From positions 62,001-126,000 of the forward strand of contig DISZ01000015.1 of the NCBI GenBank assembly GCA_002422085.1: DNA of 64,000 bases, given 5' to 3'. The position numbers and the translations under genes are program-made. Positions 8,311 to 16,510 of this stretch are shown piece by piece. Position 1 is the first letter of the stretch. Each line of letters opens with the position of its first letter. The stretch comes from Rhodobacteraceae bacterium UBA6197. Its GTDB lineage: Bacteria > Pseudomonadota > Alphaproteobacteria > Rhodobacterales > Rhodobacteraceae. The notes beneath the pieces are model-generated. The model was given only the letters and a program-made list of their open reading frames with translations, was not told where the DNA came from and ran no database searches.

Positions 8311-8317
8311 CTCCTTT
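8311..8317 (-). promoter_or_regulatory. Shine-Dalgarno AAAGGAG that fixes the infC start at ATA
   Basis: The sequence AAAGGAGAACCACC directly precedes ATA-GCT-CGC. No ATG, GTG or TTG exists in frame at a workable distance, so the non-canonical start is decided by this site. Confidence 0.8.
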
Positions 8318-8475
8318 TGTAGCTTCGGCTGATTGGCGCGCAAAATAGAGGGCGGATCGGCATGTTTCAACCCGAATCGCTTGTGCTGCACTGCAGCGGT
8401 GCCTTTCCTTTCAAGATCTGCTCTGCCATACGCTAGTCTTGGTAATGTTGATCCCATGAATAGAGGGAGTGGGAG

Positions 8476-9135
8476 ATGAAGAAAGTACTGAGTATCAGCG
8501 CGATAATCGTAGCTGCGGCTGCTGGCGCATATTACGTCTATAGCGGCAAAGGGTCGGATATGGCCGATGACGCGGCCAAGGCGACGACCGAGGCCGCCGG
8601 CGCCACGAGCGAAGCGGCCAGCACTGCCGCCGGGGCCGTGACCGAAACCGCTACCGATGCGGCAACTGCCGTTGGTGATGCGGCAACTGCCGTTGGTGAT
8701 GCGGCTACGGCTGCCGGTGACGCGGCAACTGCGGCTGCCGCCGACGCTGCTGCCGCCGCAACCGAGACCGTCACGGGGGCCGCGACCGCCACGATGGACG
8801 CTGCGACCGACGCGGCCACGGCTGCGGGCGACGCGGCCGCTACCGCGACGGATGCCGCGACCGACGCGGCCACGGCTGCGGGTGACGCGGCCGCTACCGC
8901 GACCGACGCCGCGACCGACGCGGCCACGCAGGCGACCGACGCCGCGACCGACGCGACGTCCGAGGCGGGCACGATGGCCTCGGTCGGGATCGACCAATTG
9001 GAAGGTCTGATTGCGGCCTCGGGTCTGGATGAGGCCACCAAAGGCACGCTGACCGCGCTGGTTGGTCAGGCCAAGGCCAATCCGGCGATCACCGATCAGG
9101 TGGTGGCACAGGTCAAGGCCGCCTTGGGGATGTGA
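8476..9135 (+). CDS. Membrane-anchored Ala/Thr/Asp-rich repeat protein of unknown function
   Basis: The protein has 219 residues. An N-terminal hydrophobic segment (MKKVLSISAIIVAAAAGAYYVY) is a signal anchor or uncleaved leader, so the rest probably lies in the periplasm. Residues about 30-165 are almost entirely A, T, D, G and E in short repeats: TAVGDAA heptads, then an 18-residue unit DAATDAATAAGDAAATAT repeated nearly exactly. Residues about 170-219 form a normal-looking end (GIDQLEGLIAASGLDEATKGTL ... VVAQVKAAL). The repeat region has LEA-like or apolipoprotein-like amphipathic character by composition, but I can assign no function. GAGGGAGTGGGAG precedes the ATG. A strong hairpin follows. 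The DNA itself carries tandem repeats prone to slippage. Confidence 0.8.
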   Translation: MKKVLSISAIIVAAAAGAYYVYSGKGSDMADDAAKATTEAAGATSEAASTAAGAVTETATDAATAVGDAATAVGDAATAAGDAATAAAADAAAAATETVTGAATATMDAATDAATAAGDAAATATDAATDAATAAGDAAATATDAATDAATQATDAATDATSEAGTMASVGIDQLEGLIAASGLDEATKGTLTALVGQAKANPAITDQVVAQVKAALGM

Positions 9136-9141
9136 TTTCTG

Positions 9142-9169
9142 GCCGGGCGCGCGGTATGGCGCGCCCGGC
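9142..9169 (+). terminator. GC-rich hairpin after the repeat-protein gene
   Basis: An 11-bp stem GCCGGGCGCGC/GCGCGCCCGGC with loop GGTATG begins seven bases after the stop codon. The tail (TGTTGCG) is poor in T, so termination may be partial. Confidence 0.65.
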
Positions 9170-9755
9170 TGTTGCGTCCCCTCGGAGCAAGAGAAACGAG
9201 CTGAACGGGAATGGCCGCCAGCGCGACCCGGTGGCCATGATCCTGTCCTGGCGTTGTTTTGCCCCTGCGAAGCGGCCCGAAGGGCGCGCGGCGGGCGCGA
9301 AAATCAGCCGCGCGATCGGCACGGCATGGAACGGCCAATACCCGTCGCCCGTTACGCGGTTCCGCTAGCCATGCTGTCGGTCAACTGACAAAGATACAGG
9401 CGACCCTGCTCGACGATGACCACCCTGTGCGTCTTTGGTTGGGCGCCAGTCCCGTGATCGGGCTTTTGCTTGGCGAGGGCGCGTCCGCAAAGCTCAGGGC
9501 GTGGCCCGCAGACAGCACGGGCGCGCGGCAACATCGGCAGGGCTCTGCTGCGACAGGGCAGGCGATCCCGGCGTTGCAAGCAGTGCCGCAATGACCGACG
9601 GTTCGGGCGCGACCTCCACCCGTTGACAGTGAAACAATGGCCGCACCCGCCGTAGCATTGCAAAGGCGCGAACGTTTCTGCCGTGCACGCCGAAACCGAT
9701 TTGATGGCGCCACCAACAGGCCGTTTGCATCAGGGCGGCGCGTGTCGGGGCCGAC
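9170..9755. other. 586-base stretch without a convincing gene
   Basis: Several short frames overlap on both strands, but none has a ribosome binding site or a recognisable domain. On the minus strand two adjacent frames (about 9494-9841 and 9352-9663) read partly protein-like, for example THRVVIVEQGRLYLCQL near 9400. This could be a decayed, frameshifted gene. I see no RNA gene or repeat here. Confidence 0.5.
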
Positions 9756-10565
9756 TTAGACCCCGTCGCCGACAAAGGCCTTTTCAACCACATATTCCAT
9801 CGGCTCGGAATTGGCACCTTCGCGCAGGCCGAAATCCTCAAGCACCTTTTTCACATCGACATTGAACGCCAACGATCCGCAGACCATCGCGCGGTCGTGT
9901 TCACGGTCCATCGGCGCGATCCCCAGATCGGCAAAGACCTTGCCCGAGGTCAGGTTGTCGGTGATCCGGCCCATATGGGCCGAGGCTTCGCGGGTCGTGG
10001 TCGGATAGTAGCGCAGCTTGCCTTCGACCATCTCGCCGATCAATTCGTCATCCTTGAGGCTTGCCACAAGCCGCCGACCGTATTCCAGTTCGGCCACCGT
10101 GCGGCAGGTGTGCATCATGATGACTTCATCGTATTTTTCATAGGTTTCGGGTTCCCGCATCAGGCTGGCAAAGGGCGCGATGCCGGTGCCGGTGGCCAGG
10201 AACCAGATCCGTTTGCCCGGCAGCAGCGCATCGTGCACCAGCGTGCCGACGGGTTTCGGGCGCAGAATGATCTGCGCGCCGACCTCGATATGCTGAAGCC
10301 GCGAAGTCAGTGGCCCGTCCGGCACCTTGATCGAATAGAACTCCAGCTCGTCATCCCAGGCCGGCGACGCGATCGAATAGGCGCGCAGCAAGGGTTTGCC
10401 CTTGTCGTCCAAGAGGCCGATCATCACGAATTCGCCCGACCGGAACCGCAGCGATTGCGGTCGCGTCACGCGAAACGAGAACAACGTGTCAGTCCAATGC
10501 GTCACCGCAGTCACGGTCTGCGCATCTGGCAAGGTGCGGACGGGGGGAGGGGTCACTTGGTTCAC
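9756..10565 (-). CDS. fpr: Ferredoxin/flavodoxin-NADP+ reductase
   Basis: The enzyme moves electrons between NADP(H) and ferredoxin or flavodoxin using FAD. The 269-residue product shows the FAD-binding RAYSIASP motif (about residues 61-68), the pyrophosphate-binding FLATGTGIAPFASL (about 122-135) and a C-terminal MVCGSLAFNVDVKKVLEDFGLREG for NADP binding, with an added short tail ending VGDGV as in bacterial subclass I Fpr. The start is probably the GTG at 10565, which gives a family-like N-terminus (TLPDAQTVTAV); its ribosome binding site is weak. It follows the sulfite-reduction operon by 81 bases, which hold a -10-like TATACA near 10600 and so perhaps its own promoter. Confidence 0.93.
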   Translation of the reverse strand: MNQVTPPPVRTLPDAQTVTAVTHWTDTLFSFRVTRPQSLRFRSGEFVMIGLLDDKGKPLLRAYSIASPAWDDELEFYSIKVPDGPLTSRLQHIEVGAQIILRPKPVGTLVHDALLPGKRIWFLATGTGIAPFASLMREPETYEKYDEVIMMHTCRTVAELEYGRRLVASLKDDELIGEMVEGKLRYYPTTTREASAHMGRITDNLTSGKVFADLGIAPMDREHDRAMVCGSLAFNVDVKKVLEDFGLREGANSEPMEYVVEKAFVGDGV

Positions 10566-10646
10566 GGGCTTGGCTCTGTCATTGGGAAAGGGGCTTTGTA
10601 TATTGTGCCCTTCTAGGGGTTAAAACCTGTCGCGAAAAGTCAGAAT

Positions 10647-11051
10647 TCACTGCCGTAGCCGCGACCGATAGTCATGGGCACCCCAATTCGCCCGCGCCAT
10701 CCATTGCGCTTGCGGCTGGCGAGCGGCCATAGCGGCGGGGATTTCGACCTCATCAAAGCCCGATCGCCGCAGCATCGCGTATTGGTCGGCCAGAATCGGC
10801 CCCGCCGCGCGCAGCCGCCCGACATAGCCCAAGGCCCGGAGTTGGCGGCCCAGCGTAAAGCCGCGCCCGTCTGAAAAGGCCGGGAACGCCACCCGCACCA
10901 AAGCGCCTTCCTGTATCAGATCTGCCAAGGTGGCCGGGTCGGTGTCGGGGGTCAGATCAACCACGGCGCCGTGCCAGTCATCGGGGTGAAACCCGTCGTC
11001 GCGCACGATCACGCCGGTGCGCTGCATTTGGGTCGCCATATCAAGGCTCAT
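10647..11051 (-). CDS. DUF934 family protein linked to sulfite reduction
   Basis: The 134-residue protein carries the DUF934 signature: VRVAFPAFSDGRGFTLGRQLRALGYVGRLRAAGPILADQY and FDEVEIP. The family is found almost always beside siroheme sulfite reductase and cysH and is annotated as an oxidoreductase probably involved in sulfite reduction; its biochemical activity is not established. Its ATG overlaps the cysH stop as ATGA, behind AAAGGAACTGGC, so it is translationally coupled and is the last gene of the operon. No signal peptide is seen. Confidence 0.88.
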   Translation of the reverse strand: MSLDMATQMQRTGVIVRDDGFHPDDWHGAVVDLTPDTDPATLADLIQEGALVRVAFPAFSDGRGFTLGRQLRALGYVGRLRAAGPILADQYAMLRRSGFDEVEIPAAMAARQPQAQWMARANWGAHDYRSRLRQ

Positions 11052-11842
11052 GCCAGTTCCTTTTTGGTCGATGCTTCGCCACGCTGGGCCTTGCCGCCGA
11101 TGAAGTGAATGCCACATTCGGTCTTGGTCGCGCCGCGCCAGCGGCCCGCGCGCGGGTCTTCGCCCGGCGCCACCGGGCTGGTGCAGGGGGCGCAGCCGAT
11201 GCTGGGGTAGCCCTTGGCGACCAGAGGGTGCCGGGGCAGGCGGTTCTGAACGATGTATTCCTCGAGGTCGTCGCGGCCCCAATGCGCCAGCGGATTGATC
11301 TTGATCCGGGTCGGGGTCTCGACCTCGAAAAAGTCAAGCTGGGCGCGGGTGTTGCCCTGATAGCGTTTGCGCCCGGTGATCCAGGCGTCATAGCCCGCAA
11401 GCGCGGATTCGAGCGGTTGCGTCTTGCGCAGCGCGCAGCAGGCATCGGTGTTGAACTGGTGCAATGTGCCATCGGGGTCATCCAGCGCCAGCGCGCTGTC
11501 GGCGGCGCGCAATGTGCGGATCTGCGTCAGGTGCAGCCGTTCGGCCAGATCCCGTTGATAGGCCAGCGTTTCGGCAAACAGCATCTGCGTGTCGATGAAC
11601 AGCACCGGCGTGCCCGGCGCGATGACCGAAACCATATGCAGCAAGACCACCGATTCCGCGCCAAAGCTTGAAACCAGCGCAACCGAGCCAACGGCAGGGT
11701 CTTGCAACGCGCGCTCCATCACCGCCGTGGCGGCGTGGTGGCGGTAACGCGTGTTCAGCTGCGCGACCCGCGCGGCAATGTCGGCCCCGGCCGGGGCCAC
11801 ACCCCGCAACCGGGTGAAATCATAGGCTCCTTCAGGCGGCAT
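11048..11842 (-). CDS. cysH: Assimilatory APS/PAPS reductase, Fe-S type
   Basis: The product reduces activated sulfate (adenylyl sulfate) to sulfite with thioredoxin. The 264-residue sequence has the PP-loop SSFGAESVVLLHM, VLFIDTQMLF, the arginine-rich ITGRKRYQG and the C-terminal catalytic ECGIHF. Two cysteine pairs, DACCAL and GCAPCTSP, form the [4Fe-4S] ligand set that marks the APS-specific bacterial and plant-like group rather than the enterobacterial PAPS enzyme. I choose the ATG at 11842, which has GAGG six bases upstream and overlaps the sulfite reductase stop by 11 bases; longer frames are out-of-frame shadow of that gene. It sits third from last in a tightly coupled sulfur assimilation operon. 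Confidence 0.93.
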   Translation of the reverse strand: MPPEGAYDFTRLRGVAPAGADIAARVAQLNTRYRHHAATAVMERALQDPAVGSVALVSSFGAESVVLLHMVSVIAPGTPVLFIDTQMLFAETLAYQRDLAERLHLTQIRTLRAADSALALDDPDGTLHQFNTDACCALRKTQPLESALAGYDAWITGRKRYQGNTRAQLDFFEVETPTRIKINPLAHWGRDDLEEYIVQNRLPRHPLVAKGYPSIGCAPCTSPVAPGEDPRAGRWRGATKTECGIHFIGGKAQRGEASTKKELA

Positions 11843-13496
11843 CCCGTGCCTCATCTCCATAAAGCGCTTGCTTGAAAGGCGCAGCCCCAAGTCGGCGAAA
11901 CGTCTCGATAAAGGTTTCGTCCGTGGCTCGGCGCAGTGCCAGATAGGTGCGCAAGACCCGCTCGATTGCGGGCACCACCGCGTCATAGGCAAAACCCGGC
12001 CCGGCGCGTTCACCGATCGCCGCGGTTTCGGTGTGATCGCCGCCAAGCGTGATCTGATAGTTCTCAACCCCGGCGCGATCAAGCCCCAGAATTCCGATAT
12101 GCCCGACATGGTGATGGCCGCAGGCATTGATGCAGCCCGAGATCTTGATCTTGATCTGGCCGATCTCGCGTTCCAATCCGATCGCCTTGAAATGGGTGGC
12201 GATTTCCTGCGCCACCGGGATCGAGCGCGCGGTGGCCAGCGCGCAGTAGTCCATGCCGGGGCAGGCGATGATATCGGACAAAAGCCCGACATTCGCCGTG
12301 GCAAGCCCGACCCGGCGCAGCGCTTCATGCACGGCAGGCAGATCGGCGCGCGCGACATGCGGCAAGATCACGTTTTGCTCGTGGCTGATGCGCAGCTCGC
12401 CGTAGCCGTAAGCATCGGCCAGATCCGCCAGAGCGCGCATCTGCGCCGCCGAGGCGTCGCCGGGCGTTTCCCCGTGTGCCTTCAGGCTGACGGTGACAAT
12501 CGCATGGTCGGCACGTTTGTGCGGCACGAGGTTGGTGTCGGCCCAGGCGCGGAACAGGCCGTCCACCGCATAGGCGGCGGCAAAGGGCGCAGGGTCCGCC
12601 GCCTTGAACGCGGGAGGGGCAAAGAAGGGCGCGATCTCGGCCAGAATCTCGGCGGCAGCACCGTTGAAGCTGGCGCGGCGGCGGATGAATTCCTGCTCGA
12701 CCAGATCGCGGAACCGCTCCAACCCGTTTTCAAACACGGTGATCTTGATCCGCGCCTTGAATTTGTTGTCGCGCCGGCCCAGCAGATTGTAGGTGGCGAC
12801 AATCGCCTCCAGATAGGGCAGCAGGTCGGCTTTGGGCAGGAACGGGCGGATCACCGGCCCCAGCATGGGCGTGCGGCCGAGGCCGCCGCCGACAATCACT
12901 TCAAACCCCGCCACGCCGTTCTGGTGCAGTATCCTCAGCCCGATGTCATGCGCGCGCGTCACGGCGCGGTCATGCGCGCTGCCGATCACGGCGATCTTGA
13001 ACTTGCGCGGCAGGAATTGAAATTCGGGGTGGTCGGTCGACCATTGCCGGATCATCTCGGCGACCGGACGCGGGTCTTCGATCTCATCGGCGGCGGCACC
13101 GGCGAAATGGTCGGCGGTGACATTGCGGATGCAGTTCCCCGAGGTCTGGATCGAGTGCATGCCCACATCGGCCAGCGCCGACAGGATCGCGGGCACATCG
13201 GTCAGCTTGGGCCAGTTGAACTGGATGTTCTGGCGCGTGGTGAAATGGCCATAGCCCTTGTCCCACGTCTCGGCGATATGGGCCAGTTGGCGCATCTGAT
13301 CCGCGCGCAACGTGCCGTAGGGAATGGCGATGCGCAGCATATAGGCGTGCAGCTGCAGATAAAGCCCGTTCATCAACCGCAGCGGCCGAAACTCGTCCTC
13401 GGTCAGGCTGCCGTCAAGGCGGCGGTCGATCTGGCCCGAAAACTGCGCCACCCGTTGGCGCACGAAGGCCGTGTCGAATTCGTTATAGCGGTACAT
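11832..13496 (-). CDS. cysI: Siroheme-dependent sulfite (nitrite/sulfite) reductase, hemoprotein subunit
   Basis: The enzyme carries out six-electron reduction of sulfite to sulfide. The 554-residue sequence begins MYRYNEFDTAFVRQRVAQF and has the two-repeat layout of the family, with TSGNCIRNVTADHFAG in the first half and, near residues 425-500, ACPGMDYCALATARS and KISGCINACGHHHVGHIGILG, which provide the four cysteines for the [4Fe-4S] cluster coupled to siroheme. No CysJ-type flavoprotein gene is adjacent, so electrons may come from ferredoxin, and fpr just downstream fits that. The start at 13496 overlaps the DUF2849 gene by 14 bases. Confidence 0.92.
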   Translation of the reverse strand: MYRYNEFDTAFVRQRVAQFSGQIDRRLDGSLTEDEFRPLRLMNGLYLQLHAYMLRIAIPYGTLRADQMRQLAHIAETWDKGYGHFTTRQNIQFNWPKLTDVPAILSALADVGMHSIQTSGNCIRNVTADHFAGAAADEIEDPRPVAEMIRQWSTDHPEFQFLPRKFKIAVIGSAHDRAVTRAHDIGLRILHQNGVAGFEVIVGGGLGRTPMLGPVIRPFLPKADLLPYLEAIVATYNLLGRRDNKFKARIKITVFENGLERFRDLVEQEFIRRRASFNGAAAEILAEIAPFFAPPAFKAADPAPFAAAYAVDGLFRAWADTNLVPHKRADHAIVTVSLKAHGETPGDASAAQMRALADLADAYGYGELRISHEQNVILPHVARADLPAVHEALRRVGLATANVGLLSDIIACPGMDYCALATARSIPVAQEIATHFKAIGLEREIGQIKIKISGCINACGHHHVGHIGILGLDRAGVENYQITLGGDHTETAAIGERAGPGFAYDAVVPAIERVLRTYLALRRATDETFIETFRRLGAAPFKQALYGDEARDAA

Positions 13497-13794
13497 GATC
13501 CGCCTCCTGCTTGCCATGGGCGTAGTTGGATGGGCCGCGGGTACGGAACGTCTCGCGAAAGTGCAGTGGTTCGGGGCCGTTCGGTCCCGGTCGGGCATCG
13601 GCCAGATAGGGGCCCACGATATGCGCAGACTGGCCCATCGCCTCCAGAAGGCGCAGCTCGGCAATGGCCTCGTCGTCGATCAACTCGGCCTCGTTGTGCT
13701 GGCGCGACCAGCGCCCGTCGGCGGTCAGATAGATGACATCGCCCTTGCGCAGGTCATTTGCGGTCAACACTTTCGGGGTGAAACGACGGCTCAT
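13483..13794 (-). CDS. DUF2849 family small protein
   Basis: The 103-residue protein begins MSRRFTPKVLTANDLRKGDVIYLTADGRWSR, the hallmark of DUF2849, a family placed between siroheme synthase and sulfite reductase genes in alphaproteobacteria. A role in sulfite reduction or siroheme delivery is implied by context only. It overlaps cobA by 4 bases (ATGA) and cysI by 14, so it is translated as part of the operon. It has no cysteine and no membrane segment. Confidence 0.88.
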   Translation of the reverse strand: MSRRFTPKVLTANDLRKGDVIYLTADGRWSRQHNEAELIDDEAIAELRLLEAMGQSAHIVGPYLADARPGPNGPEPLHFRETFRTRGPSNYAHGKQEADHVPL

Positions 13795-14573
13795 GGCGCG
13801 ATCTCCAGGTTTGCGCAAAAGGGGGCGTGGGAGGAGGTGCGCGGCGCCAGCCCCAGCAGCATGACCACCGGCCCGGTAAGGCCGCTCAGCGCACCCGTCA
13901 GTGTGGCAAGCGTCGCTCCCAGAATCCGCTGATCGGCGCGGCTGACGTTTTCGACCAGACTTATCGGCGTCTCCGGCGAGGCGCCATGCATCATCAGGCG
14001 GCCTTGCAAGAAGCGCGCCGCACGTTTGCCCATATAGATCGCGGCCACGGCGCCGGGCCGGGCCAAGGCATCCCAATCCTGCTCGGCATAGCCGGACACG
14101 CCATGCCCGGTCAAAAGGCGCAGATCAGCGTTTCGGCCGCGCCGCGTCAGGCTTTGCCCCAAGGCTGCCGCCGCCGCGCTCGCCGCCGTGATACCCGGTA
14201 AAACGGTAAACGGGATTCCGGCAGCTTCCAGCGCCTCCAACTCGTCTTCGAGCCGCCCGAACACCGCCGGATCCCCTGATTTCAGCCGCAAAACCGCGCG
14301 CCCCTCTTGTGCAAAGCCAAGGATCATCGCGGTGATCTGGTCTTGCGGCATGCTGACGCCAAAGCCCTGCTTGCCGGTCTCGATCAACACCGCCTCCGGG
14401 CCCGCCAGCGCCAGAACCTCGGCGCTGACCAATCGGTCGTGCAAGATCACATCGGCCGCCTCCAGCGCGCGCAACACCGCGATGGTCAGCAGTTCGGGGT
14501 CGCCCGGTCCAGCCCCCGCTACGGTGACATGGCCAAACGCCCGAGGCGCAGGGGAATGGGTCGTAAGGATCAT
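13791..14573 (-). CDS. cobA: Uroporphyrinogen-III C-methyltransferase (siroheme pathway)
   Basis: The protein makes precorrin-2 from uroporphyrinogen III with two SAM molecules, the first step to siroheme. The 260-residue product has the family blocks VAGAGPGDPELLTI, LHDRLVS, KSGDPAVFGR and the substrate-binding VLPGITAASAAAA, then YMGKRAA. It is the single methyltransferase domain, not the fused CysG. The start at 14573 has AAAGGTG upstream. It is the first gene of the sulfur operon, with its promoter in the 133-base gap shared with the Lrp gene. Oxidation and iron insertion steps must be encoded elsewhere. Confidence 0.92.
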   Translation of the reverse strand: MILTTHSPAPRAFGHVTVAGAGPGDPELLTIAVLRALEAADVILHDRLVSAEVLALAGPEAVLIETGKQGFGVSMPQDQITAMILGFAQEGRAVLRLKSGDPAVFGRLEDELEALEAAGIPFTVLPGITAASAAAAALGQSLTRRGRNADLRLLTGHGVSGYAEQDWDALARPGAVAAIYMGKRAARFLQGRLMMHGASPETPISLVENVSRADQRILGATLATLTGALSGLTGPVVMLLGLAPRTSSHAPFCANLEIAP

Positions 14574-14597
14574 GGCGGCACCTTTTTGCTGCACCCA

Positions 14598-14616
14598 ATA
14601 TAGGAAATTTTCCCGC
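14598..14616 (-). promoter_or_regulatory. Core promoter motif of the sulfur operon, shared with the sufT promoter
   Basis: Read on the minus strand the site is GCGGGAAAATTTCCTATAT, covering a probable -10 (TATATT) and a GGAAA-T-TTTCC dyad. Almost the same string precedes sufT at 25508-25527 (GCGGGATAATTCCTATATAT). A common regulator is suspected, for example an Rrf2/IscR-like or cysteine-responsive protein. Confidence 0.45.
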
Positions 14617-14644
14617 AAATGCGCTATAGACCCTTGCAGATAAG

Positions 14645-14662
14645 GAATACTGTTCTCTATTC
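14645..14662. promoter_or_regulatory. GAATA-N8-TATTC inverted repeat, candidate Lrp operator
   Basis: A perfect 5-bp dyad GAATA...TATTC lies 45 bases upstream of the Lrp-family start codon. Lrp/AsnC proteins usually autoregulate from such AT-rich dyads in their own promoters, and the divergent sulfur operon is an obvious second target. Confidence 0.4.
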
Positions 14663-14706
14663 TGCCGCCTGCAAAACCCCTGTCCCAGAATCCAAAGGAA
14701 AAGCGA

Positions 14707-15168
14707 ATGGCAGTCCGGCTCGACGACATGGATCGGAAAATTCTCTCACAGTTGCAAGAGGACGCCAGCCAGTCGCTGGACGACATTGCCCGCAAAGTCG
14801 GTTCTTCCAAGACACCGGTCTGGAATCGGATTCGCAAGATGAAAGACCTTGGCGTCATCGGCCGTCAGACCGTCTTGCTGGATGCCGAGGCGCTGGGACT
14901 CGAGGCCTGCTTTTTCGTGCTGATCCGCACCTCGGAACACGAGGCCGACTGGCAGCGCCGCTTTCTGACCACGCTGCGCGCTCGTCCCGAAGTGCTCGAG
15001 GCGCATCGCCTGGCCGGTGACATCGACTACATCCTGAAGGTCCGGGTGAAAAATGCCCGCGCCTACGACCAGTTCTATCAGGCGCTGATTGGCGAAGTAA
15101 AAATCCACAACGTCACCGCGCTCTTGTCGATGGAAGAGATCAAATCGACCACCCTCTTGCCGCTCTGA
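14707..15168 (+). CDS. Lrp/AsnC family transcriptional regulator
   Basis: The 153-residue protein has the N-terminal helix-turn-helix of the family (LDDMDRKILSQLQEDASQSLDDIARKVGSSKTPVWNRIRKMKDLGVI, residues 5-51) and a C-terminal ligand-binding RAM domain (ACFFVLIRTSEHE ... VLEAHRLAGDIDYILKVRVKNARAYDQFYQ). The AAAGGAAAAGCG before ATG is a good ribosome binding site. It is divergent from the cobA-cysH operon, which makes that operon a probable target; an amino acid such as cysteine would be a sensible effector, but that is inference. Confidence 0.92.
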   Translation: MAVRLDDMDRKILSQLQEDASQSLDDIARKVGSSKTPVWNRIRKMKDLGVIGRQTVLLDAEALGLEACFFVLIRTSEHEADWQRRFLTTLRARPEVLEAHRLAGDIDYILKVRVKNARAYDQFYQALIGEVKIHNVTALLSMEEIKSTTLLPL

Positions 15169-15170
15169 GG

Positions 15171-15220
15171 CTTCTCTTTGGCCAAATACTCCGGGGGTCC
15201 GGGGGCTGGCCCCCGGCGTT
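15171..15220. repeat. Intergenic repeat variant with GC hairpin between convergent genes
   Basis: TTTGGCCAAATACTCCGG is a diverged copy of the intergenic element, followed by an 8-bp hairpin CCGGGGGC/GCCCCCGG. It separates the convergent Lrp and P450 genes and may terminate both. Confidence 0.55.
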
Positions 15221-15272
15221 TGGTTTCGGTGCCTCGCCCGCGGTGCCTTGCGCCCGCGCCCTGATGAAATCG

Positions 15273-16454
15273 TCAGCGCGCCAGCATCAACGCGTCAAGC
15301 CCGTGGAAATGATAGACATCGCCATAGCGCGGTTGCGCCTGCAAGCGCAGGCCGGGCACACGTTGAAACAGGATCGGCAGGGCGATCTGCAATTCCAGCC
15401 GAGCCAGTGGCGCGCCGATGCAGAAATGCGCGCCCGCGCCAAAGGTCAAATTGGTTTGCACCGCGCGCATCGGGTCAAAGCGGGCCGGTTCCGACCACAG
15501 ATCCGGGTCGCGGTTTGCCCCGGCCAGCAACAGCCCGATCTTGTCGCCGCGCCGAAATCCTTGTCCCGAGATTTCGACATCCTCATAGACCCAGCGGGTG
15601 AAAAGATGCAGCGCCGGATCGAATCGCAAGATCTCTTCGACCGTCGACTCGACCCGCCCGGGCGCAAGAACCTCGGCCCCGAAACCCTGTTCGAGCAGCG
15701 TCTTGACGCCGTTTCCCAGCGTGTGCACCGTGGCCTCGTGGCCGGCGTTCAGCAGCAGGATGCAGGTGGCGATCAACTCGTCGGTCGAAAGCCGCTCGCC
15801 GTCGGTTTCGGCGGCAATCAGATGGGTGATCAGATCGTCGCCCGGTTGCCGCCGTTTCTGGGCGACATAGCCGCGCAGGAACGCAACGAAGGCCTCGGTC
15901 GCGGCCACCGCGCGGGCCTCCATCCCGGGGGTGCGCCCGGCTTGATACATGCCGACCATGGCGTTCGACCAGGCCAAAAGGTCGTCGGCGCGCGTTTCGG
16001 GCACGCCCAGCAACCGGGCGATGATGATGACCGGCAGTGGCCGTGCAAAATGCGCCAACAGATCGAAAGGTGCGGCGGGCAGGGTGTCGATCAAACGGTG
16101 GGTCAGGGCCTCGATTTCGGGCGCGAGGGCCCTGATCCGACGCGAGGTGAAGGCCCGCAGCACCAACCCGCGCAACCGCGCATGGCGGGGGCCCTCAAGC
16201 TCAAGCATGGAATTGGCCTCGACCGCCAGAAAGGGCGCGAGATGCGCGGCCATCGGCGGGGCGTAGCCGGGTGGCGCCTCGCGGCCCAGGCGGCGGTCAC
16301 GCAGCGCGGCACCGACAACCGTGGCACGGGCGCTGACCGGCAGCGCGTAATCGACCCAATCGGCAAAGGCACCGGCCGCGCGGACACGGTCATAGAACGG
16401 GTAGGGGTCTTGCACAAAGCTGGGGGCGGTCGGGGATTGGCTCAGGCGTTGCAT
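15273..16454 (-). CDS. Cytochrome P450
   Basis: A soluble bacterial P450 of 393 residues, expected to hydroxylate a small organic substrate using O2 and a ferredoxin. The heme loop is FGAGAHFCIGAPLARLE with the axial cysteine near residue 345, the K-helix ExxR is EEILRFD, and the I-helix reads NAGHEATVHTLGN, with Glu in place of the usual acidic-Thr pair order (AGxxT is kept). The ATG at 16454 gives the usual N-terminus length; a longer reading upstream is made of repeat sequence. No ferredoxin or ferredoxin reductase gene is adjacent. It is convergent with the Lrp gene. The substrate cannot be told from sequence. Confidence 0.93.
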   Translation of the reverse strand: MQRLSQSPTAPSFVQDPYPFYDRVRAAGAFADWVDYALPVSARATVVGAALRDRRLGREAPPGYAPPMAAHLAPFLAVEANSMLELEGPRHARLRGLVLRAFTSRRIRALAPEIEALTHRLIDTLPAAPFDLLAHFARPLPVIIIARLLGVPETRADDLLAWSNAMVGMYQAGRTPGMEARAVAATEAFVAFLRGYVAQKRRQPGDDLITHLIAAETDGERLSTDELIATCILLLNAGHEATVHTLGNGVKTLLEQGFGAEVLAPGRVESTVEEILRFDPALHLFTRWVYEDVEISGQGFRRGDKIGLLLAGANRDPDLWSEPARFDPMRAVQTNLTFGAGAHFCIGAPLARLELQIALPILFQRVPGLRLQAQPRYGDVYHFHGLDALMLAR

Positions 16455-16510
16455 CGGGCACCTCCGGGGGCCAGAAAACCGCAACGCCTGCGCAGAGGCA
16501 AGGCTGTCGC

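Noticed and set aside
11051..11282. Longer start of the DUF934 gene
   Set aside because: The extension is out-of-frame reading of cysH; the ATG at 11051 overlaps the cysH stop as ATGA.
11868..13736. Plus-strand frame of 622 codons opposite the sulfite reductase
   Set aside because: Antisense shadow; the minus-strand product has the cysteine motifs of a known enzyme.
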